Shown here piece by piece: positions 34,974 through 41,568 of a stretch of 64,000 nt of DNA. This DNA comes from Bacteroidia bacterium (lineage in GTDB: Bacteria > Bacteroidota > Ignavibacteria > UBA10030): assembly GCA_022180565.1 (NCBI GenBank), contig BQML01000007.1, positions 1 to 64,000 of the forward strand. Direction: 5' to 3'. The translations under genes and the position numbers were made by a program. Positions within the stretch are counted from its first letter, which is position 1. Each line of letters starts with the position of its first letter. Under the pieces are notes generated by a model. It saw only the letters and a program-made list of their open reading frames with translations. It was not told the DNA's origin and did no database searches.

Positions 34974-36008
34974 CTACTCCCTCGCAAATCTTTCTTCCTG
35001 GAGCATTAACCTCAAGGAAATCCTGTGTGTTTCGCCCAGGTCATTGACAGTTGATCCGAACCGCGCAAACGAGTAGTCCACGTCGAGCTTGCGGAGGTGC
35101 AGACCGACACCCAAGGTTATCTGTTTGATGTCGTTATAACCCACCCGCAGGGCGACGATCTTCCTGAAATCGAATTCGAGACCGAGATGCGGATCGAGGC
35201 TTGCCGCGCCGACGTACGGGAGCTTGATGTACGCCACAGAGGCATACCGCCGGTGTTCAAACCGCACGTCCACATCAAACGCGGGGGCAAAGCGCCCTCC
35301 CCACATTTCAAAGAAATACACACTTCCGAATTTCAATGTGGGTGTAATAAGCTCCGTCCGACCCGTGTTCCATGCCACGAATGTTGTCGTGATGTCTTGT
35401 GCGTTGAGCGCGATGGACAGATTCTCCAGGGGGGAATAGAGAACACCGACGTCAAATCCGATTCCCGTCGCTCCGAATTCTGCCAGATCACGACGGATGA
35501 TCTTAACATTGGCGCCATAGGCAAACGTCGCATCGTCCCTCTTTGCGTATGAGAGATAGATTGCCCAGTCCGACGCGTTGAAGTAGGTGATCGAGCCATA
35601 ATCCGGCCGGTTATTGTCGTCGAAAAGGCCGTTGCCATTCACGTCCACCCAGGCATTGCGTGTATCGGGGATGCCGTCCACGCCAAGCCGTAAGACACTC
35701 AACGCCACTGTCGCATCCGGACCGTACGGAAGCGCGACCGACGCAAAATCGTAATTCACCAGGCCGCCGAATCGTTCATCGTGCATGCCGACAATGTCCG
35801 GATAATCGATGCGGGAAAGCGCGGCGGGATTCCAATACGCTGCGGTTGCATCATTGGCCAGAGCTGCGTGCGCTCCACCCATCCCAAGCGCCCGCCCACC
35901 GACGCCAATCGCCATGAATTCCCCTGCATACTTTCCAATGACGGTCTGGGCGGAGAGCCCAACAGTGCAGCAGGACAAGGCACCGATTGCAATCAGCAGT
36001 TTCTTCAT
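34974..36008 (-). CDS. PorV/PorQ-family outer-membrane barrel protein
   Basis: A 344-residue exported protein (signal MKKLLIAIGALSCCTVGLSA). The start of the mature part, AGEFMAIGVGGRALGMGGAHAALANDATAAYWNPAAL, is the signature of the PorV/PorQ (UPF0164, FadL-like) family. NLSIALNAQDITTTFVAW, DPHLGLEFDFRKIVALRVGYND and the aromatic strands to the end agree with a barrel. In Bacteroidota, PorV helps type IX secretion, but many relatives have no known link to it, and no por genes are nearby. Start ATG 36008 has GGAG upstream. A candidate small RNA with its own promoter lies upstream on the same strand and might instead be its attenuated leader. Confidence 0.88.
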   Translation of the reverse strand: MKKLLIAIGALSCCTVGLSAQTVIGKYAGEFMAIGVGGRALGMGGAHAALANDATAAYWNPAALSRIDYPDIVGMHDERFGGLVNYDFASVALPYGPDATVALSVLRLGVDGIPDTRNAWVDVNGNGLFDDNNRPDYGSITYFNASDWAIYLSYAKRDDATFAYGANVKIIRRDLAEFGATGIGFDVGVLYSPLENLSIALNAQDITTTFVAWNTGRTELITPTLKFGSVYFFEMWGGRFAPAFDVDVRFEHRRYASVAYIKLPYVGAASLDPHLGLEFDFRKIVALRVGYNDIKQITLGVGLHLRKLDVDYSFARFGSTVNDLGETHRISLRLMLQEERFARE

Positions 36009-36107
36009 GCAGGCTCCATAAAACGACAAACCGAATTCCCGCTCACGGAAACTCGGTTATGAAAACTAAGCGAATCGAAGAAGACAATCAAGCAGGGGGG
36101 CCTGAGC

Positions 36108-36214
36108 AAAAAAACTTGTGTCGCCGGTGCAAGGACGGGGACGTCACGGGAGGAATCCCCGCCTCGCTGGCCCACCCACCCCCCAGGATTAAGAAATGGG
36201 CCCGCCGGCGACAC
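36108..36214 (-). ncRNA. Candidate structured small RNA (about 107 nt) with terminator
   Basis: Transcription from the adjacent consensus promoter would start near 36214. That base begins GTGTCGCCGG, which is an exact 10-base partner of CCGGCGACAC at 36127-36118; the second arm is followed by AAG and seven T (36114-36108). The molecule is therefore closed end to end and terminates right after its closing stem. Inside, GGCCCA/TGGGCC (about 36202 and 36173) and CGGGGA/TCCCCG form two more stems, so a three-way junction is likely. The first loop is G-rich (GGGGGGTGGGTGGG). The SRP signature GGAAG..AGC and tRNA T-loop are absent. It could be a free RNA or an attenuator of the PorV-like gene 100 nt downstream. 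Confidence 0.6.
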
Positions 36215-36220
36215 AGTGGC

Positions 36221-36252
36221 ATTATACAATAATTTTTGGCACTTGTCAAGTG
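36221..36252 (-). promoter_or_regulatory. Consensus sigma-70 promoter with a palindromic operator over the -35 box
   Basis: On the minus strand, TTGACA (36249-36244) and TATAAT (36226-36221) are both perfect and separated by exactly 17 bp. The perfect 13-bp palindrome CACTTG-A-CAAGTG (36252-36240) is centred on the -35 box, which would let a dimeric repressor block polymerase. A 7-bp hairpin (36256-36274) immediately upstream, right after the stop of the preceding gene, isolates it. Confidence 0.8.
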
Positions 36253-36276
36253 TTTTTTCGGAAAATATCCGAAATT

Positions 36277-37449
36277 TTACGGAGACGATCCTGGCGGGTC
36301 TTTGACAACGAACCGATTCTTGAAGGGGTTCTCCCGGAAAAGCCTGCCGATGATGTAATTATCGAGGGCATCCCGCCAGCGGGTGATTTTCACGGGTTCG
36401 CTTGCCAGGCGCGATTCGTAGTAGCGTCCCTCAAGGCTCAGCGCAAACCGTAGTCGAAGGACAAAGAGAACGATGAGTCCAAAAACCGTCAAAAGCGAAA
36501 GCAACGCTCCGATGTTGAAATACCTGATGTAGGCGGCATTGTCTTTAAGACCTGCATAGATCGAGAAGTGGAAGACTTCAAAGATCGAGAAGCAAAGGAG
36601 CAGAATCGTAATCCGCTCAAAATAGACCCCCCGTGGTGATTCGCCGACAAACCAGTACAAAATGAGGCACAGGATAAGGGCACCTGCAATCAGATTTCCC
36701 TTCCACCACATCACGTTAAGGGGTTTGAAGACCAACAGGTTGTAATTACTGCCGAACAGATACGGCTCGAGTTCCGCTATTCGCTGCACTTCCTCTTCGT
36801 GCGTCAGTTCCCCGACGCGCTTCTGTCCGTCCCAACGCGATAATCCCACCCTTTCCGCAACGAGCGATGGTTCCGGATGTGTCTGAGTCTGACCATAGAG
36901 TTCCATCCAGGCCCTGTCCACAATTCTGAAGTCCGTGACATCCGGCGTAGTGTAGAGATAGCGCGGATTTTCGATCATCGGCCAGTACACCGACAGGAAC
37001 AGCACGACGGCGGGGACAAAGATCATTGCCAGCGCTCTCGAAACCCGCATCTGTGTATTCATCAGCACACCCGCACCGACGATGCACGTTCCCTGAATAA
37101 CCAGGCCCAAACCGGCTGTGACATATTGAAAGTAGAAGAATCCGGCAAAACGCTCTCCGGGAAACAGGATAGGCGCGAAGAAGTAAGCAATGTCGAGGAC
37201 CTGTTGGATTCCAAGCACCGCAAAGAGCGCGAAAACGATCTTGTTCCTTCCACTCATCTCCGCCCGCCAAAGAAACATGGCAATGATCCCAAGAAACAAC
37301 AGCATTAGTTGCCGATACAAAGAGAAAAGCGGTGTTGCCTCGTGCGGCAGTTCCATGAGCGCAGCAATCAGGAGGATCACCACAAGCCCAAAAACACCGA
37401 CGGCGCTCAGAAGGTACTCGCGAAAGCCGAACAACCTTGCCGAAGTCAT
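36277..37449 (-). CDS. Polytopic membrane protein of unknown function, paralogue A
   Basis: A 390-residue protein with about five hydrophobic helices in the first 165 residues, a soluble segment of about 85 residues, then four more helices and a basic tail. The soluble segment (TPDVTDFRIVDRAWMELYG... LSRWDGQKRVGELTHEEEVQRIAELEPYLFG) matches that of the next gene almost block by block. The tail YYESRLASEPVKITRWRDALDN also matches. I recognise no family. It overlaps its paralogue by ATGA, so the two are translationally coupled and may form a heterodimer. Membrane sensor or transporter roles are both possible. Confidence 0.8.
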   Translation of the reverse strand: MTSARLFGFREYLLSAVGVFGLVVILLIAALMELPHEATPLFSLYRQLMLLFLGIIAMFLWRAEMSGRNKIVFALFAVLGIQQVLDIAYFFAPILFPGERFAGFFYFQYVTAGLGLVIQGTCIVGAGVLMNTQMRVSRALAMIFVPAVVLFLSVYWPMIENPRYLYTTPDVTDFRIVDRAWMELYGQTQTHPEPSLVAERVGLSRWDGQKRVGELTHEEEVQRIAELEPYLFGSNYNLLVFKPLNVMWWKGNLIAGALILCLILYWFVGESPRGVYFERITILLLCFSIFEVFHFSIYAGLKDNAAYIRYFNIGALLSLLTVFGLIVLFVLRLRFALSLEGRYYESRLASEPVKITRWRDALDNYIIGRLFRENPFKNRFVVKDPPGSSP

Positions 37450-38615
37450 TGTTCTGTCGTTTTATCCGGCCGATGGCTCGCGCCCTGTACTCTCCGTTTG
37501 ACCGCCAACCTCCGCGCGAAACGGCCAGACCAGGCAAACCGATGAATGACCAGCTCGTCAATTCCATCCCGCCACCTGCTGATCGATCCCGCATCTGTTG
37601 CAATCCGCCGTTCGTAGTATGTACCCTCGGACCTTCCCAGAAACGCAAGCCGTTTGTAAAAGAAGACCGCGAAGAGAATCATGACCAGTGCCGTTACATA
37701 TTTCCCGATCTCGTCCAGAGTTGTTACTTCCAGAAACGAGGTTGCCCGAAAGAGCGCGAGGGCATGAACGTACTCCAGCACGCAATACAGCAAGAGCGTG
37801 AAATGAATCTTCTCCATGTGCGCCGGGTCCGGAGGATCGTGGATGTATTTCAGCCCCAGAAAGATCGTCAGCATCAAAACACAGAAAAGGGAGAGAACGG
37901 CCGTTAACGCATGGAGCGGCCGGTTGACAAGCGCAATATAGTCGTTTCCAATCGTGTACGGGAGCAATTCGGCAATCCTTGCTCTCTCCCTCTCAGCGGA
38001 CAACTCTCCGATCCTTCGCACACCCTCCCATTCCGACAACGCCACCAATTGAGCCAGGTCTTCAGGCAACGGATTCGACAGCCCGCGGCTTATCAACTCC
38101 CCTTTCGCCCTGTCGATAATTCTGAAATCCGTTATTTCCGGCACCGTATAGACGTAGTGCGGATCCTTGAGAAACGGGTAGCTGTACGTCCCCACCAGAA
38201 GGACGGTTATGACTCCGGCAAGCGATGCCTGCTCCCAGAGCGCGCGATACTTTGCAACAACCTTCAGGAGCAGAAACGCCGAGAGCAGCGTCAACAATCC
38301 GCAATACACGACGTTGCCGTATTGAATAATTACGAACGCCCTGTCGAAGCCGACAAGGAACGACACCATGTCGGCCTTGATCAGCCCGAACAAGGCATGA
38401 ACTGAAAAGAAGAGTCCATAGATGACGGCGGTGACGCGGGACATCCCCTTTTGACTCTTTCCAGCTACGGCAAAGGCCAGAAGGGCGAGGAAGACCCCCA
38501 GACTGCGGATGAACGCATGGGCAAGGCCTGGAGAGTGGCGTGGAACCATCAGAACAGCAAAGACTGCAATGCCGGCGATCCCCGCAGAAGCCGCAAGGCA
38601 ACGATGCGAGTTCAT
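37446..38615 (-). CDS. Polytopic membrane protein of unknown function, paralogue B
   Basis: A 389-residue protein with the same layout as its neighbour: about five helices, a soluble segment (TVPEITDFRIIDRAKGELIS... LSEWEGVRRIGELSAERERARIAELLPYTIG), further helices, and a tail YYERRIATDAGSISRWRDGIDELVI. Shared blocks with paralogue A are DFRI-x-DRA, LS-x-W-x-G-x-x-R-x-GEL and RIAEL-x-PY. The N-terminal helices differ. Its ATG follows directly on the TGA of the AAA+ regulator gene. Function not known; the arrangement implies that the regulator and both membrane proteins work together. Confidence 0.8.
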   Translation of the reverse strand: MNSHRCLAASAGIAGIAVFAVLMVPRHSPGLAHAFIRSLGVFLALLAFAVAGKSQKGMSRVTAVIYGLFFSVHALFGLIKADMVSFLVGFDRAFVIIQYGNVVYCGLLTLLSAFLLLKVVAKYRALWEQASLAGVITVLLVGTYSYPFLKDPHYVYTVPEITDFRIIDRAKGELISRGLSNPLPEDLAQLVALSEWEGVRRIGELSAERERARIAELLPYTIGNDYIALVNRPLHALTAVLSLFCVLMLTIFLGLKYIHDPPDPAHMEKIHFTLLLYCVLEYVHALALFRATSFLEVTTLDEIGKYVTALVMILFAVFFYKRLAFLGRSEGTYYERRIATDAGSISRWRDGIDELVIHRFAWSGRFARRLAVKRRVQGASHRPDKTTEQ

Positions 38616-39560
38616 TCAGTGTTGAATGTTCTGGATCCCGAGCTTTTTCATACGGTACCGCAACGTGTCTTCCGTGATTTTCAGAAAACGCGCTGCTTTG
38701 CTCTGGTTGAAGCCGAACTTGCGCAATACCCGCTCAAGGATCCTCTTTTCGATCAGATCCATCGATCGATCAATCGCGAAGCCTATCCCCTGATCGATCC
38801 GTTCCAGCATCTGCGTCAACTCCGACTGTTCATCAACAAGGGTTTCCGGAAGGACAAAGGTTTCTTTGTTCTCCGAAAGAAGCATTGCGCGCTCAACGAA
38901 CGATTTCAATTCCCGGATGTTTTCCTTCCATTCCTTCCGCACCAACACCGCCACGGCATTCACATCAAGAACCACTTCACCAAGACCCATTTCTCTCGCT
39001 GTTTCAAACACGAAGTGTTCCACCAGGTCGGGAATATCCTCGACGCGCTCTCGCAGAGAGGGCATGTGGATCGTATCCCATGATCGGGTCAACTTGATCA
39101 GCGCAGGGATGATCTTCCCCTCCTTCTGAAGGTTTTTCGGAGAATCGTTCAGCAAAAGCATCAACCTGATTCCGGAATCCGACTCCTCCACCCTCTGGAT
39201 GAAATCCGCAAGAATGGTTTGAGCGGGCTCACTTGCGCGATCAACTTCGTCAAGGATCACCGCGGCACCGTCCGGAAGATGGAAGTTCCCGTGCGCGGAT
39301 GTGATGGGGTTCAGGAATTCTCGTTTCGAAAGAATCGATTGGACGATCGACCGAAGTCTGAGTTCGTCTATTGTCGCTGTGTTCAGATTGGCAAACGGCT
39401 GATGTGACATCTTGCCCGACTGGTGCAGGAGTTCAGCAACGACGCTTTTTCCTGTCCCCGGCTCGCCCGTGATAAGCACATGGGAACCGGACTGTGCCAG
39501 GCGCTTGACGGTTTCACGAACCTGTTGGATGTGCTTGCTGCCCCCGATGAGAGTTTTCAC
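38616..39560 (-). CDS. Sigma-54-activator-like AAA+ protein lacking GAFTGA, with Fis-type HTH
   Basis: A 314-residue protein with no N-terminal receiver domain. Walker A is GEPGTGKS (32-39), Walker B GAAVILDEVD (99-107), and MPSLRERVEDIPDLVEHF is the sensor/arginine-finger block of enhancer-binding proteins. The ending FGFNQSKAARFLKITEDTLRYRMKKLGI is a Fis-type helix-turn-helix. The loop that contacts sigma-54 (GAFTGA, expected at about 75-90) is replaced by SILSKREFLNPITSAHGNF. It therefore probably does not activate sigma-54, and may act as an ordinary DNA-binding regulator. GTG start with AAGGGG upstream. First gene of a coupled three-gene operon. Confidence 0.88.
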   Translation of the reverse strand: MKTLIGGSKHIQQVRETVKRLAQSGSHVLITGEPGTGKSVVAELLHQSGKMSHQPFANLNTATIDELRLRSIVQSILSKREFLNPITSAHGNFHLPDGAAVILDEVDRASEPAQTILADFIQRVEESDSGIRLMLLLNDSPKNLQKEGKIIPALIKLTRSWDTIHMPSLRERVEDIPDLVEHFVFETAREMGLGEVVLDVNAVAVLVRKEWKENIRELKSFVERAMLLSENKETFVLPETLVDEQSELTQMLERIDQGIGFAIDRSMDLIEKRILERVLRKFGFNQSKAARFLKITEDTLRYRMKKLGIQNIQH

Positions 39561-39619
39561 GCTGATGATCCCCTTGAGTTTTTTGATGAGAGTTTGGCGG
39601 GTTACCCCCGTAGTAGTGC

Positions 39620-39648
39620 AAAGTAAAACTTTCGAACGAAAGAGTCAA
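39620..39648 (-). promoter_or_regulatory. Promoter of the AAA+/membrane operon with a palindrome in its spacer
   Basis: Minus strand: TTGACT (39648-39643), 17 bp, TACTTT (39625-39620). A perfect palindrome CTTTCG-AA-CGAAAG (39629-39642) fills the spacer, which suits repression or activation by a dimer, possibly the Fis-type protein encoded downstream. Start would be near 39613. Confidence 0.5.
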
Positions 39649-39661
39649 GATTCGGCCGGTT

Positions 39662-39679
39662 CTCCGAAGTTTTTCGGAG
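39662..39679 (-). terminator. Hairpin after dnaX
   Basis: CTCCGAA-GTTT-TTCGGAG, a 7-bp stem 18 bp after the dnaX stop. No T-run follows on the minus strand, so it is a weak terminator at best. Confidence 0.4.
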
Positions 39680-39696
39680 TGAGGTGGGATTCTGCC

Positions 39697-41469
39697 TTAA
39701 ATTTCAACCTTTTCCGCACCCAATTCGCGGATCAAGGCCTGAACAACCGGGTGCTGTTCCTCCCTGCGATGCTCCATTTGTTCCTGAAGACTCGCCGGAG
39801 GATCGCTTCTCTGGGATTGAGGCGGCAGAGAAACGGAGACGTCCGGATTCTCCGCAAGGACCTCCGGTTCGATGCGGACCTGATAGCCGGTTACTTTTCG
39901 GAACGAATCGGTCAAGAACTCCCGGTTGCGACGGAGAGTGGAAACATGGTAATCATCGGGACACGCGATGCGGATGGATCCATTGCTCACTTCTGCGATC
40001 CTGCTATGATCCAGTGAGGATGCAACGCTGATTCGCTCCTTCCTCACTTCCCCCACCCACTCCTGCCATCGCGCGTACGCCTCCTCGGCTGAGATCGCCC
40101 GCATGGACGCTCCACCCGACATGACTCCCATCGAAGGAACCGTCCGCGCTGCCACAGAGGTCAACCCCGCGTGACTCTGCATGCTCATTCCCATCACCTC
40201 TCGTCCCACGGGCATTGCTGCCGCCGTGCGCAGGGTCCCGGCGCTCACGCTTCCCACCACCCGCACATCTCCGCTTGAGCGGGATCCCTTTTCGGCCGAC
40301 CGCCCCCCGGATGTTGAAGAGCTCCCTAATTTCTTTCTGAGCTCCCCGATTTGCTCCAGCAATTCGCCGATCTTCACCGATCGTTCCATCGCGATCATTT
40401 GCAGAAGACCGGTCTCCAGTTTGTATCGGGGCTGGGCGGCCCAGCGCATGGATTGCTCGAGCTCGTTGGATTGACGGAGCAGTCTGAGGAGATCGGCTTC
40501 ATCCCAACCGGCCGCTTCTTCCTGGTACCGTTTCCGATAATGGTCGGATGTCTCCACAAGCTGTGTTGATTGCGTTGAGAGGGCGACCAGAAGATTCCGC
40601 AAATGCTCGGTGAGGCCGTTCACGAATTCCTTCAGGTCGTATCCCGAGTGAATGATGTCATTGATGATTTCAATGCCGCGCCGCTGTTCCTTCGATCGAA
40701 TGGCATCGGTCACCTTAAAGTACACATCAAGATCCACCGCGTTCAATGTTCTCAGCGCATCCGCTGTCGTAATGCTGTTTCCGCAGAACGATCGCACCTG
40801 GTCGAAGATGCTCTGAGCGTCTCTCAACGAGCCGTCGCCCTTCTTCGCGACCACCATCAACGCGTCCTCTTCGATCGACACGTTCTCCTCCGCAGCAATG
40901 TACCGCAGGCGCGCCATGATCTCGTCAATGCCGATGCGCCGAAAATCGAACCGCTGACAGCGCGAAACAATCGTTGCGGGAACCTTATGGATCTCCGTCG
41001 TTGCAAAAATGAACACGATATGAGGCGGGGGCTCCTCAAGAGTCTTCAACAAAGCGTTGAAAGCCTCCTTCGTCAACATGTGCACTTCGTCGATGATGTA
41101 TACCTTGTACTTCCCGCGCGTGGGTGTATAGCGGACAGATTCCCTCAGGTTTCTGATCTCTTCGACGCCGCGGTTTGACGCGCCATCGATCTCAATTACA
41201 TCAAGACTTCTGCCTTCCGTGATCTCCTTGCAGACATCACAGTCGTTGTCGGGATTAAAGTCTTTTGTGAGATGAGAGCAGTTAAGTGCTTTGGCGAGAA
41301 TGCGCGCTGTGGTGGTTTTTCCGCACCCGCGTTGGCCGCTGAAGATGTACGCATGGGCGATGCGGCCTGTGGCAAGGGCATTGCGAAGTGTTGTGGTGAT
41401 GTGCGTCTGTCCGACGACATCTTCGAACACCATCGGGCGCCATTTGCGTGCAGTGACCTGGTACGACAT
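39697..41469 (-). CDS. dnaX: DNA polymerase III subunit gamma/tau
   Basis: A 590-residue clamp-loader ATPase. YQVTARKWRPMVFEDVVGQ is the classical start; SGQRGCGKTTTARILAKAL is Walker A, and Cys residues in NCSHLTKDFNPDNDCDVCKE form the zinc finger. IIDEVHMLTKEAFNALLKTLEEPP is Walker B / sensor 1. From about 380 the tail is poorly conserved with Ser/Gly-rich stretches, then a tau-like domain (WQEWVGEVRKERISVASSLDH). The protein loads the DnaN clamp and links polymerase cores in the replisome. Start set at MSYQVTARKW; a longer frame of 15 residues has no homology. No frameshift site was looked for with certainty. Confidence 0.96.
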   Translation of the reverse strand: MSYQVTARKWRPMVFEDVVGQTHITTTLRNALATGRIAHAYIFSGQRGCGKTTTARILAKALNCSHLTKDFNPDNDCDVCKEITEGRSLDVIEIDGASNRGVEEIRNLRESVRYTPTRGKYKVYIIDEVHMLTKEAFNALLKTLEEPPPHIVFIFATTEIHKVPATIVSRCQRFDFRRIGIDEIMARLRYIAAEENVSIEEDALMVVAKKGDGSLRDAQSIFDQVRSFCGNSITTADALRTLNAVDLDVYFKVTDAIRSKEQRRGIEIINDIIHSGYDLKEFVNGLTEHLRNLLVALSTQSTQLVETSDHYRKRYQEEAAGWDEADLLRLLRQSNELEQSMRWAAQPRYKLETGLLQMIAMERSVKIGELLEQIGELRKKLGSSSTSGGRSAEKGSRSSGDVRVVGSVSAGTLRTAAAMPVGREVMGMSMQSHAGLTSVAARTVPSMGVMSGGASMRAISAEEAYARWQEWVGEVRKERISVASSLDHSRIAEVSNGSIRIACPDDYHVSTLRRNREFLTDSFRKVTGYQVRIEPEVLAENPDVSVSLPPQSQRSDPPASLQEQMEHRREEQHPVVQALIRELGAEKVEI

Positions 41470-41568
41470 AGCGGATTGCGGAATGTCCAGTGAGAATTGC
41501 GGACTGCGATGCAACTCTCCTAAGTTAGAAGGGAATGGATAAAAAGCAAGCAGCTTGCGTGGGCCGTC

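Noticed and set aside
36108-36214. SRP (4.5S) or 6S RNA identity for the structured RNA
   Set aside because: The size and closed ends fit, but the GGAAG/AGCA apical motif of SRP RNA is absent and no large central bubble of 6S type is apparent.
41270-41469. Long plus-strand frames opposite the dnaX N-terminus
   Set aside because: They are complements of the conserved Walker A region of dnaX and carry no own signals.
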